DNA from: Bursaphelenchus xylophilus
Lineage: Eukaryota; Nematoda; Chromadorea; Rhabditida; Aphelenchoididae
Reading direction: 5' to 3'
DNA length: 64,000 bases
Assembly: GCA_904066235.2 (NCBI GenBank)
Contig: CAJFCV020000005.1
Coordinates: 620,001 to 684,000 of the forward strand
Made by a program: the position numbers and the translations under genes
In this document: piece by piece, positions 45,402 to 57,100 of the stretch
Layout: every line of letters begins with the position of its first letter
Position numbering within the stretch: the first letter of the stretch is position 1
The notes under the pieces: generated by a model
The model's database searches: none
Told to the model about the DNA's origin: nothing
Seen by the model: only the letters and a program-made list of their open reading frames with translations

Positions 45402-45764
45402 ACTAGAAAAGTCCTCCAGATGAAGCGAAAATATTTTATCGCGAATAAAGAAAAAATTATTTCGAGCCTTGACTGAACATTATGTAGTCCGTTCGCAAAG
45501 TCCGCGGAGTTAATTTTGAGACATGCAGCGCGCACTGCAGGTTGACGCCAAGTCTTTCCCTGATGTGTCAAGTTTCTCTCTCCTGAAAATAATTATTTTT
45601 ATTTTCTTGACATATTGTGCAGCCTCTTTCCCCATGAAGATGGACTGAAAAGTGGTCAATTAAGTTATTATTAGCAAGAGGAGATGTTCTTCTTTTATTT
45701 TATGCCAAAAATGTTGATTTTGTTTTAGGGAAACAAAGAGAAACATCCAATTCGCAGACCATAG

Positions 45765-46700
45765 ATAATGTAAGTCCGCTTTTTTCGTTTTTTCATCGTT
45801 GAGTTAGCAGTTACAAGTTTGCCTAAGACTTAGAGGAGACATCACTCTTACGGGTTGTTATATTTTCCATGCATAAGAATCCTCAAATGTTTCGCTATAA
45901 TCAGTTTAGGTAAAATTGACCAAAATGGATGTCATGGAGAAGATAATCAAGGCGAAAAGGTCAAGAAAAAGGCGAAATTGTCTCCCAGCAAGAGGAGAGA
46001 GGACATTTTCGAACTAATGGAAATGCTGGAGATGTTCTAACAAAGAAAAATAGGCCATTTGGAGACGGTTTTAAAGTTGGAAGTGGACCTCATGGAGAAG
46101 ATAAAAAATGGAAAAATTAGCAAGAATAGGGCCCCATATGTCGTCGTTAAAGCCGGAAAGGACCAAACACGGCATGAAAATCGCATTCAGAGCTTTGATC
46201 AAGCTCCAGGGACATCTGAAATTCAGCAAGTTCAAAATGGTCAACAAAGACTTCATGGAGAAGATAGAAATGGACGCAGTGGACATAGTCGGCCCTCGTT
46301 TACACCCTCTGAATGGGGTAATCAAGTTTGGAATGAGATGTATTAGCCATTTGTTTGAATTTGCCGTGTGAATGTCTTTTGATTGAGTTATGTTATATTC
46401 GTTTTTTTGTTGAAAAATATCGCACTTAAAACAATTTGCACTTGGTTTCCGTTATTCCTGACCTTCTTCAAGACATAACTTTAGCAATGAACCTCTGAAA
46501 ATCGACAGTCGCGTCTTACTGCTCGAATCACTGGCGTTGATCAAGGAACAATGTGGCTTTGTCTCGTCAAAACACTAATCTGATTGTGGCGAAATTAATG
46601 ACCATAGATAATGTAAGTCCGCTTTTTTCCTTTTTTCGTCGTTGAGTTAGCAGTTACAAGTTTGTCTAAGACTTAGAGGAGACCTCACTTTTTCGGGTTA
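45765..46700. repeat. direct repeat pair of about 100 bp
   Basis: ACCATAGATAATGTAAGTCC through TCTAAGACTTAGAGGAGAC occurs at about 45765-45862 and again at about 46602-46699, with few changes. Between them are three diverged copies of an ATGGAGAAGATA motif (45930, 46092, 46255), each in a frame giving MEKI after an acidic or basic pair. Possibly remnants of exons of the Lys/Arg-rich gene type; not enough to call a gene. Confidence 0.5.
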
Positions 46701-46717
46701 TACACTGATCACAAAAT

Positions 46718-48079
46718 TATACTCCCGGACATATCTCTCTGACCACCCTGTAGCTCGGCTGTTAACTGAGCTACATGGTCCAAATTTTAACTGCCCAATC
46801 AGAAAGAGCTACAAAGCATGTGGAAAAACGGAATTTTTTATATTTGCACTTTAAGGGCATTTGTTTGGGCATTTTAAAAAAAATGGTGGACAAAACGTTC
46901 TGATCACTTAGGTAAATTGTTTGCAACTGCCGAAAAATGTTTGATACGGGGCTGAAACCGATAATACTGCATAGCACAGACATAGACACATATATCTATG
47001 GCAAAAAATCGGGGAGTAGCAACATACGTCGCAAGGGGTTATGCATTCTGCGCATTACGCAATTTTGTTAGTATACGACGGCTTGCGGTGGGCTAGAAGG
47101 ATAAAAAACGCACAGGATTATGTAATTGATTACACATAGTCAATCTCCGTCCATCATACCGAGGGATGTTAAGGATTTCATCAAGCATGTGCAAAAGCAT
47201 TACAAAACTGACCAGCCGGCCGGACTTTAGCGGCCTGTAACTTTTTCAGAATCAGCCCAACCTGGCTGAAATTAAACATGGCTTAGCCCTACATAATGCA
47301 AAATAAAGCTATATTGGTGCTGACCCGGGCTTATGAAATGTCGAGGTGAAACTCCAGGAAAACGTAAACTTGAGGATTTTTTGGCAATTTTTGACCATTT
47401 CGTAATTACAAAATCGGAATAGTTGCGTTTTTTTCAGATTTTGCGTCAGTGCGCGCATGAAATGCAAAGATAATGGGAGATTGTTATCCTACGTTCTTCA
47501 GTGTGCACCAAAAAGTACTGTAGGGGATTTCCAGACTGATTTAATAAAAACGCCTGCGGTTATAATGAATTATTTAGAGATCGGCTTCTATCAAGTGGTT
47601 TGCTTAAGGCGTTAATGGCATACTTCACATCGCAGGGCAGTAAGATCATGTATCACTAACTCCAACGAGTCTCTTATTGCTTTTTCTAAAACAAAAGAGT
47701 CGTCGTTGCCGCTTAGGGCATGGTTTTAACGAGAAAAAGAGCGCTACGAGAATACGAGTGGCTTGAGGGCAAACGCCGAATTTCGTGGAAAAAAGTATAC
47801 TCACCGTCCTTGTACGTCCCTAAATAGTGCTTTAAGATGACTGAATCACGTTGCTTGCGTAAGGTAACTGAGAAAACTTTAGTTATTTTAGGTGATCAGA
47901 AAGTTTTGTCCACCAATTTTTTAAAAAACCTGCATAACTTGCCTAAGGACAAAAATACAAAAAACATTTTTATGTGGCAGACTCTGCCTGCTATGACTAG
48001 TATACATGCCTAGTTTCAAAGTGATTCCGTTAGATTCACTTGAGATATGGGTGGTCAGAAATTTATGTCCGGGAGTATA
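46718..48079. mobile_element. 1.36-kb element with TATACTCCCGGACATA ends, second inverted pair inside
   Basis: Outer ends: TATACTCCCGGACATATCTC then TCTGACCACCC at the left, with the complement GGTGGTCAGAAATTTATGTC then CGGGAGTATA at the right. Inside, GGTGGACAAAACGTTCTGAT and ATCAGAAAGTTTTGTCCACC form another inverted pair (46885-47914). TA at the ends and the size fit a degenerate Tc1/mariner-type element; no transposase frame remains. Confidence 0.75.
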
Positions 48080-48683
48080 TAAATGCACTTTTAAAATCGC
48101 TGTAACTTTTGTGGTTGTCAATAAAACTGTGCCATATTTGGCTCCAAAATGTATTAGTGTACTATAAATCTTGTGCCAAAAAATTATTTCGGAGTTTCCA
48201 CAATTTAGAAAAAGGTTGAAAAAACCGAAATTTTGGTGATTTTCTTTGCGACAAAATTATAAATTCGCGCAATGTTTTGCAATTTTCTTGCCGCTGGCGG
48301 TGAAGCAACGTAAGTTATTCTGCTTGGTGGTATTTTTAGGGGTCCTACTGTCATCGTACGAGGAAAAACGGTGGCAAAATTTGAGACGGGCGGAATTACG
48401 GCCCTGAAACGGCAAACACCTTAATTGTGGCAGATTTCGGCTCAGGTAAGCCGTTCAGTTGTGAAGATCTACTCGGCTCACTCGGAAGTCTTCAACACAT
48501 CTAAACGTTCTGGCAAAAAAGGTTTACTACCGCGGCAGGGTTGAGGCAAAGAAATCCGCCGAGCTTCCAACTCCACCATCTCTGGGTCTCATATAGAGCA
48601 AGAAACAGGTCTCAATTGTAGCAAGATAGCTATGCTATGGGCCATAAGTCAGAGCGATGTCATCACTGGACGTCATGTGAAAA
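48080..48683. other. no intact gene; possible transposase relic
   Basis: Mostly non-coding. Around 48440-48680 a broken plus-strand frame (SVVKIYSAHSEVF, SKRSGKKG) is weakly reminiscent of the helix-turn-helix part of Tc1-type transposases, but the similarity is not convincing. Confidence 0.2.
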
Positions 48684-49614
48684 ATTATTACCAACCATCG
48701 CCTAAAGTACAGGGTGGGCCACTCGAAACTCCCAAGCTCTTTCCAGGATTTCTCCGCCAATAATGCACCAATTTCTGTAAAATTTGTATCAAATTGAAGC
48801 TGAGACACCCCATTTCTTGTTCGCCAAATATGGCCCGTCTAACTTCACGGAGGCACCCGTACTGACCTTTTACATTTTCATTCCAAATTTTTGAGCCCGA
48901 AATCGGTGAAACTTAGAAAATGTTTGGAACGATTTCCAGTTTAGTTTCTCGGAATTGGAAAATGTTCGCGCCTTTGACTAAACAAAACTCTTATAAGAAG
49001 CAGAAAAAAATGATGGCAGTTAACGGAATAGTCAAAATTATTCTTCTAGGCGTTGATTTTGTGTCCTGGGGCAATAGGCTTAATTATTCGAAATTTTCCA
49101 AAATGTGAAAAAAATGGGCGAAACTGTCTGCATGCATGAGCACATCCACCCCGAAGGTGCATAGAAACTTTCCAGGCTTAGATTGCCCGAGAAAACAGCT
49201 TTCGTTCTCATTCGCCCAAATTGGTACCTCGCCTGATTGAGATATGGGTTTGACGCACTTGGTACGGACGTAAAGTTCAATGTTTGAAATTTTTTTCCGC
49301 GAATTTGTCGACTTTTTTCTTGCTGGAAATCCAAAAATTTTCTAAGTCCGAGAAACTCAATTGAAAATCATTCCAAAAAATTTCTAAGTTTCACCGATTT
49401 CGGGCTCCAAAAATTGGAATGAAAATGGAAAAGGTCAGTGCGAGTGCCCCCATGAAGTTGGCCATATTTGGTGGACAAGAAACGGGGTGTCTCAGCTTCA
49501 ATTTGATATAAATTTTACAGAAATTGGTGCATTATTGGCGGAGAAATACCTGAAAAGAGGTTGGGAGTTTCGAGTGGCCCACCCTGTACTTTAGGCGATG
49601 GTTGGTAATTTTTT
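48684..49614. mobile_element. foldback element, arms of about 250 bp, TACAGGGTGGGCCACTC type
   Basis: The left arm runs AATTATTACCAACCATCGCC, TAAAGTACAGGGTGGGCCAC, CAATAATGCACCAATTTCTG, to GAAATCGGTGAAACTTAG. The right arm is its complement, ending GGTGGGCCACCC-type sequence, then TACTTTAGGCGATGGTTGGT. The centre is unrelated filler. No coding capacity. Confidence 0.85.
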
Positions 49615-50017
49615 TGTTTCAAAAATTCGTTGTCGATTGTTATAACAGAAAAATCTGTTATATCTCGTAATGAATGCAGTATTTATGGTTTCCTTCGAAA
49701 GTGATCCCGAGTTGAAAGAGACCCCCGATTTATGCCTTTCAAACTTGTTCGGCTCGGCCCACTAGCCATGTCTAGTCAGGACTAATAGTCCTTCTGGAAA
49801 GTCGCCGGGCTCTTCTTTGGCGTTTGCACGGTGCGAAAAATGTCAGGTTGGCCTATTGGACAGTGCAAATTTTTTTTCCATTTTCCTGGGGTTCCCAAAA
49901 AAATTTTTAGTCCAAAATTTTATGCAAATTTTCTCCCAAATCCATGCATTTTTTGAAGCTTCAACTTTCTTTTTCCCACTTTCCTCGCGAAATTTTGGGC
50001 CGACCAGTCGCTTCCTG

Positions 50018-52527
50018 ATGGAGGTCCCAATTCTCGTGATCGCCCTAATTTCAGGGACCTTGGCTTTCACACAACATGGCCCGCGCATAGCAAATATGCT
50101 CTTCAATTGCGCGGATCTGGCCAAGTACATGCCTGAGGGTGTGAAACGTGCCGAGGTTTTTTCAGTCGAGAACTATGGACAACCGCATCTTCTGAATTAC
50201 ACATTCGACTTCGAAAAAAAAGAATGGAATAAAACCTCAGAGTGAGTTTTTTTTTGCTTTTGAAATTCGACTGATTTTGAAATTTTGAGCTGACAGTGAA
50301 TACAAAATTTTTTTTGTGATTTCAGGCCTGTTCGTTTGTATCCAGATAACGGCCCTTCGGACTCGGACTTTTACTGGACATTCTTCTCCGAAAACTTTGA
50401 CCGGATTGCACTTATTTACTCTCGCGGTGGGTAAGTATTAACCAAAAGTTGTTTTTTACTCTAAGTTCGACGCTCACATTTCGGTGGAACTTGTCAAAAC
50501 TTAAGTTTTTTTTTGAAGTCGCAGTAATCTTTTCAGCAAATCTTTTTACTTCTGGCGAGACGCGCCCGAACAAAGTTTTGAGATGCCTGGATTTAACCAA
50601 ATAGATAAAACAGTCTATATGATCAGAGACGAGTTGTATTATTGGAGATCTAACCTTACTACAGCCGTACATCCTATGGAGCATTGGTTTTTACGAAGTC
50701 GGGGCAAGCCCGGCGAATTCGATATAATTTCTGAACTACGAGGATGGACCAGCCAGAATGACCTAACCGATTCCACCCTCTACATTCGCGATGTGGATAT
50801 TATGTATTATATACCCTACACGGGGATTTGTCGGCAGGCTTTTCAAATTTTTTCCAGGGTAAGGAAATGTGAAAAATTTGATTTTACGGCAGGAAATATC
50901 AAGATTTTGTTTTAGTTAGGTGTAAAAAAAATATTTTTTCATTTTTTTCAGGGAATGTACGACCAGCAATGCAACCCATCAATTGGAATATTTGCCAGAA
51001 CCAAACCCGGCGTTATTTATCCGCTTGTAAGTTGTTTCACCTTTTTTTGCGAATTCTAACAATGTTTTAGAGGATGTTCGGATGGCATGGAAGAAACTGC
51101 GACCCGATGTTTCAGAAATATCGTTACGATGAACGTGCGTATGTCCGTTTTGAAGTCCAGCCACCTACGGTAGGTGGAAATTATTTTTATTTTCGATGCA
51201 CGGTGCAAAGCAAAGTTTGTTCTCAGCCGCAGAGTGCGAAACTTTATTTAGACAACAACGACGAGCACGACCACTACGACCACCACAACTACCACTACCA
51301 CGGTATAGTTTTCTTGCGAATTTTTCATTTACTCTGCGACACAGTGCAGAAAAAAAGTTTCGGTTCAAATGACGCTGTAAGTTTTATCTTATCTTCAGAC
51401 CACCACGACTACCACCACTACCACGACTACTCCGGTGAGTTTATGGGCATAAACAAAATTTTGTTTTCTCTTTGTGACTGCACTGTGCGATGGGAAAGGT
51501 TTTTCCCTGTTCTGCGATTGACAGAGTGCACAGTGCACAAAGAAATGAATTGCACTGTGCCATCGAAATTTTTGCGCACACTGCGGCTTTTGCGAGCCTT
51601 TGGGTTGTGGCGCCGCCCGATTGTGACGCAGAAATTTTCAGACTACAACAACAACAACCACCACTACCACCACCACCACCACAACCACTCCAACTACCAC
51701 CACCACCACCACAACCACTCCAACTACCACCACCGCCACCACCCCCACCACAACCACTCCAACAACTAGTTTGACCAAGTCTACCAGTACATCATCCACT
51801 ACAGTGCCGTCTACTCTATCCCCAACCACAATTGATCCCAATATCAAGTCAAGTACAGATAATATGTCTTACGTCATCACAAAGTTGCCTGCACAGTACG
51901 TTATTTTAGAGCTGGCCAATGGTTTTAAAGCCCTTCGAAACGTAAATATCTTTTATTTTTAGCTCTGAAAAGTTAGTTATGCCAGCTGACTACTCAACTA
52001 TCTACGTTTTCACTGGCTCGTTCCTTGGCTTGCTACTCCTTCTCTGCCTTTGTTCCATTGTAATTGCGCTGCTCTACAGAAGAAGAAAGGATAAGGTAAA
52101 GAACTTGTTTAGGTCCAATAAATGTACCGGGTTTTTAGAAAGAAAAGACAAATGAGAGAAAGTTGAAGGCCTCGAATAAGCGTCGTCGTAGGTCGACGAG
52201 AAAATGGACCAAGACGAGTGGTACTGATGTGGAGACAAAGACGGATCCTCACTCTTCAATGGGAAACACGAAGTCGTCCAAGGTAAGGGAGGAAATTGAA
52301 AAAATTGTGACTGCACTGTGCAATGGGTAATCAATTTTTGCACAGTGCCAGATTTTTTTTTATTTTTACAAAAAATATGGAAAAAAAATTAACAACTTTT
52401 TTTTCAGAAAGCCAAGAAAGGAAAGAATCGAAAGCAGAGAACTGAGTCTGTCGATCGTTCTGTTCTGACCAATAAAAACTCATCGCTTATGTTCAAGACC
52501 ACGGGCGGAACCCAAGAGTTTCTCTAG
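50018..52527 (+). CDS. mucin-stalk single-pass surface protein, copy 3
   Basis: Exons: 50018-50241, 50326-50430, 50537-50858, 50952-51026, 51071-51169, 51252-51302, 51399-51434, 51642-51895, 51963-52095, 52139-52282, 52408-52527; 520 aa, all phases close. Domain order as in copy 2. The ectodomain differs from copy 2 by hardly more than one residue in exon 3 (SQNDLTD for SQDDLTD). The stalk is shorter, ending TTSLTKSTSTSSTTVPST, before TDNMSYVITKLPA and the helix. The AATAAAG signal follows the stop by about 45 bases. In direct orientation to copy 2, but only the gene itself, not the Lys/Arg-rich gene, was duplicated with it. Upstream is a TAGTCCTTCTGGAAAGTCGC sequence shared with copy 4. Confidence 0.85.
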
Positions 52528-53227
52528 ACTAGAAAAGTCCTCCAGATGAAGTGAAAATATTTTATCGTGAATAAAGAAAAAATTATTTCGAGCCTTGACT
52601 GAACATTATGTAAAAATTAATTCTTAAACTTTTTAATTGGAAATTAAACTTACTAATTATAATAAAGAATTATATAAAAAATCAACCTTTTTCTTGACAA
52701 AAAAATATAGCAAGAGTTTTTTTTTTTTTATTTTAATTTTTTGTTTGTTTTTTTTTTATTGACTTGTGCAAATTCCTGTGAGCTTTGTAACGCATTACGA
52801 GATATGTTAGACATACGGTTTTGAAGATCAGGAATTGCGCTTTTAAGCCGTATATAGCAAGGCTGCAAAAAATCCACCTGCTACCCCACTACCCCAATAT
52901 TGTACTAGACATCAAAAAAAAATTTGCTTGCTGATGTTAAAATGGGTATGTACTTTGGAAAAGCAGATGTGTACGCCTATTAAACATGAAAATAGGACGC
53001 ACAAGAGCCCTAGATGTTATTTTAATTCGCGCTGAAGCACGGGCGGGGGTACCTTGGTGGTGGTGTAAATAACATGAGAACTGCTGCACTCATGCTTTTC
53101 AGACTCAATTTTCCAATAGTAGAAAGTGTTGGCTGTAGCTGCGTATGGTAGGCAATCTACTGTTGTTTGTGAACACAACGACATAATAATCACCGCCTGT
53201 GTCACTTTTGTTTCTTGAAATAAGCTT
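52528..53227. other. intergenic, relic of the 1553-1860 repeat
   Basis: 52900-53230 is an inverted, diverged copy of sequence inside the mariner-like element at 807-2040. Translated frames align for about 60 residues with the shared segment SEKxECxSxHV. DNA similarity extends to both strands' frames, so protein coding is not established. Confidence 0.5.
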
Positions 53228-53958
53228 ACTAGGGAAGTGTACAAACGAACCCTCACCAAATCGCAAGTGGTATACACCATTGGAAAGCCCTTGAAAAATG
53301 GTGCAAGGCACCATTTTCATTTTTTGCAGAATGCCTTTCCGCGACGACACACTGTAAATTATATTATTTTTAGGTCATTTCGCAACAAAAATCTTTCTTT
53401 CTCTTGAGCGGATAAAAATCCTCGAAGAGGGTTGCTTCAATAGTGCAGTGATTGCGGAGCAGGCTGATAAGCCAAACCAAGCTAGGTTCGATTCCCAGCT
53501 TGGGAAAAAACGTTTTGCGTTCTTACAGTTAGGATAATATTTGAGTTAAACCTTTACAAACGCTTTATTTTTTCTAGAAAACGGTCGATTACGGTTAAAA
53601 CCATCAAACTTACATGTTTTTCAAAATTAAAAAAAGTTAAAAGTGTTTTTTCACGTTATGGGTGTTTAAAACCAGTAAATATCATATGTAAAATGGTTTT
53701 ACTGGTAAGCGCCAAACTTCATAATGATTCTTAGGCCAACCTAGTAGCAATATTTACCATTTAGCGTTTTGAAATAAGATTTATTTTGCCCCACAGCAGA
53801 TATTGTAACTACTCAAGGAACAAATCAACCGTTTATAATTTTTTGCCCTGAGGCATTCTGCAAAAAATGAAAATGGTACCTTTCACCATTTTTCAAGGGC
53901 TTTCCAATGGTGTATAACACTTGCCATTTGGTGAGGGTTCGTTTGTACACTTCCCTAG
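53228..53958. mobile_element. 730-bp element with about 110-bp inverted ends
   Basis: Left end TAGGGAAGTGTACAAACGAA then CCCTCACCAAAT, continuing through ACACCATTGGAAAGCCCTTG and AAATGGTGCAAGGCACC. The right end (53850-53958) is the complement, ending GTTCGTTTGTACACTTCCCTA. TA-like flanks. A tRNA-like stretch (53434-53505) with a GGTTCGATTCC B box lies inside. Confidence 0.8.
53434..53505 (+). other. tRNA-like sequence inside a foldback element
   Basis: TAGTGCAGTGATTGCGGAGCA resembles a tRNA D-arm with A box, and GGTTCGATTCC is a perfect B box with a T-stem pairing in four of five positions. The acceptor stem does not pair. Most likely a tRNA-derived repeat rather than a working tRNA. Confidence 0.3.
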
Positions 53959-54164
53959 TTAATTTAAAAATTTCCTAATTATTTTAAAAATTTACAGAAA
54001 ATTTTTTAAATTGAGTGATTTTTCGGCCCTCCCAAAGTTTTCAAAAGCCCTGACAATTTCCCACAAATGAGCAAGATTCGTGTTTTTTATTCAAATTTCC
54101 CACTAAAGGAAGGGTTTAAAAGTCGACACTAAACTGGGCCCCGTCCATTCGAAGGTCATTTGAG

Positions 54165-57100
54165 ATGACCGGCCGGCTCTTTCTGTGGGCAGTTCTCCTG
54201 CAAAACGTTGCCGTCCAGGCCCTTCATCATCATGATGCGATGCGAGCGAAGCTGGATCTCATAAAAAGAACTATGGACACAAGAGCTGATCCTTGCAACG
54301 ATTTCTACACTTATGCTGCCGGAAATCCCACATATAATTATGATGATCGTAACGGAACGAGACATCTAATGGAATCAAACATTGGAGATGAGGTACTCAT
54401 TATTATGACGAAACGCTTTTTGATCTTGACTTACAGGGGAAGTACCCCAAGTGCGACGCTCAGATTTTGATGAAACTTGGCACAAATTTAGAATAATTTT
54501 TTCTAAGATATATGCGAGAATCCTAGCTCGCGCTTTGCAGAAACAACCAAGATTTTAAGATCGAAAGTCGGCGAAAATTTATGACTTTTTGCCGAATTTC
54601 AGCACGAAAAGTTTCATGTTTATTTCTACCGTAAAAGATAATTTTTCTACAAAAAGTCAAATTTTTCCGCGCGAAACTGCCAAAGTTATGGCCAAAAAGC
54701 GTTTTTCTCTCTGACCGCTCTCCACGTTTAGCGTGCTCTCTCGGCAGCCTAAATCGTCCGATATCTCTGCGGCGCCTGCAAAGCGCGAGCTAAAACTTTC
54801 AGGAATTGATATTTAGTCTATTCCCGACGTGTGTGCAAAATTTAAAGAAAATCTGAGCGTCGCACTTGGGGTACTTCCCTTGTTAGTTCTTTTTTTTTGT
54901 CTTTACGCTCATTTTTTTCTATTTCAGATCCGAAACGTCAAGGAAGTTAAGAAGTTGTTCGCAGACTGCGTGAAGAATCCCGCCGTGATGGACGAACCGG
55001 GACGTACAAATATATACAATTGGATTGTGATGTCTTTCAAAACGAAAGGTTTAACTTTCCCATTGAAGAACGAAGTTGTCGCCAATGACGACGTCCGTTT
55101 TACCAACCTGGTCTTGGAAATGTACACCTATCTGTTTGAAACGGGAGCCCCGATTTTTAATTCATGGGCTTTCGGTGCTTCAAAGGGGAAATTAGTTTTG
55201 ACGATTCCACCAAAGGTCGACCAAGGAAAAGCTTGGTAAGTTATTTGTGCATCATATGAACATATCAGTTCGTCGGGAAAATAATGTGGATTAATCGAGC
55301 CTTGAAAGCGCCCTTCATCGCTTTTATTGCCAGATTGAGACGACGAGGTGAGAATTTCACTGCGATAAATCCATATTATTTTCCCGAAAGACTGGTATAT
55401 GTTGGTGGCGAGTGATTAATACTGTGGACCGGGGTTGATTGAATACATAATAATCTTCAGGCAGAACTATTGCCGTGTCGTTGGAGGATGTGCAAATCGG
55501 GTCTCCTACGACCGGAATTACATGGCGAAAGGCTACGAACGGGCAGATCATCTAAAAGGCCGCTTCAAAATTGAAAAAAAGTTCCATCGTATAAGATGTC
55601 ACACCTTATTTTTTTTCAATTTGAAAAAAAATTTCGTTGCGTAAGATATCACACCTCGTTTTTTCAATTTGGAAAAAAAAATTCCATCGTATAAACATGT
55701 CACACCTCGTTTTTTCAATGTTCAAAATGGGGGAGTGTTCAAAAAAGGGGGAGAGTTCAGCCTTTTTTGGGGTAGAGTTGAAAAAGGGGTAGAGTTCAGA
55801 TTGGGGGAAAGTTCAGAAAAGGGGGAGAGTTCAGGCTCAACCGACTTTTTTCAGCCCAGCCAGTCTGCTCATCGTGCCAACTTTCTGAATCATCTAATGG
55901 AGTATTTAACCGATCAAACTCTCCAAACGCGAAAGTTTCCCCACTGTGAAGAATACATTCGAGAGGCGTTTCCCTTTCAAGTTTCCAAAATTGCCTACGA
56001 AGCGGAGATGCAAGACAAGGAGCGATTTGATCAGCTGAAAGCAAAATTCGTCGAGGAAGGAAGAACGATTAAGAAAACGGCCGAACGTATGCTGCAAAAC
56101 GCAAACTTCAAGCGGAATCGGACCCGACAGATTTATCTGGACAGATTGGCGGAGATTGAGTTCCACTTTTTGGATCAGCCAATTCTGTTGGGAGATGAGC
56201 TGAATGCAGTGGATGTGCGGCTTTGGGATGCGCCGTTTTTGAGGAGATTTAAGAATGGAATAGCCCATATCTTCAAGCTCAACGCGGTGATAAAGCTGAA
56301 GAATTTTGTCCTCCCAGAGTACAAGGTAGGTCTATTCGCAATAGGAAGTAACACGTCAATCCAGCGCATTTCCTGAACCGTTTCGAAGCTTCGTATTGTT
56401 CCAGTATTCCAACAGAATACTTTTTTCGGTTACCTCCGAGCCTTGAATTGGCACTCTTTTTTAGCTAGCCCTGGTGCTTCGTATTCCTTCTGAGACCTTG
56501 TTCAAGGCTACAAAAATACAATCGCAATCCTTTTTGAGCAACATTAGTTCAAAGCCGTTTTTTCTAACTATTAATATGGGATAGGAAAAACAGTATGGCT
56601 TTCTATTTTTTCAGGAATAAAATTTTGATATTTTATTTTCAGTCTATTATACATACGGACGACCAGAAAATTTACTTTTTCTTTGGCGTTGTTGACTTTC
56701 CAGACTACGATGTTGACTTTCCCGCGTCTCTCGATTTCTCCGGAACAGGGTTTTTGATGGCCAAGACATTAAGCGAGACCTTTGGCAAGTGATGAAATTT
56801 ACCTTAAAAATAGTTTCCCGTTTTTTAGGAATTGCATTTCTGGAAAGTGACAAGGACCCGGACAAGGAGCATCGTGCTCGGTGGGACTGTATTACAAAGC
56901 TCTACCGTCAACAATGTGATCCACGAGGAGTGGACTGGTGTGTCCATACGCAAGTGGCGGTCCATGTTGGTGAGTACTAGCCGCATTACGGCAGGACTAG
57001 ATAAAAATTCCTGGGGGCCTGTTTTCCCTGGAAGTTAACCGAAGCAGCTGGGGCGCTAAAACAAGTCGTGAAAGTTTGCATAATTGAGCTGCCGATGATT

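Larger units (their letters stand above)
36297..46138. repeat. large palindrome, arms about 4.8 kb, spacer about 170 bp
   Basis: Left arm 36297-41065 and right arm 41234-46138 are reverse complements almost throughout. The outer boundary is GGGCCCTATTCTTGCT (left) against AGCAAGAATAGGGCCC (right); the inner boundary is GAAGTGAAAATAG against CTATTTTCACTTC. Arm-specific differences: about 175 bp (around 40661-40835) present only on the left; a 227-bp MITE (44158-44384) and an ACC expansion only on the right; and clustered substitutions over exons 3-5 of the stalk-protein gene. Each arm contains one stalk-protein gene and one Lys/Arg-rich gene, transcribed outward and divergently. Confidence 0.97.

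Noticed and set aside
48440..48680. Tc1-type transposase gene
   Set aside because: Only a short, broken frame with vague similarity; no catalytic DDE/D region seen.
56769..56831. GT donor at GGCAAGTGATG in the M13-like gene
   Set aside because: Using the GT leads to a stop in the next exon; a GC donor one step earlier (TTTG then GCAAGT) keeps the frame open into the conserved C-terminal region.
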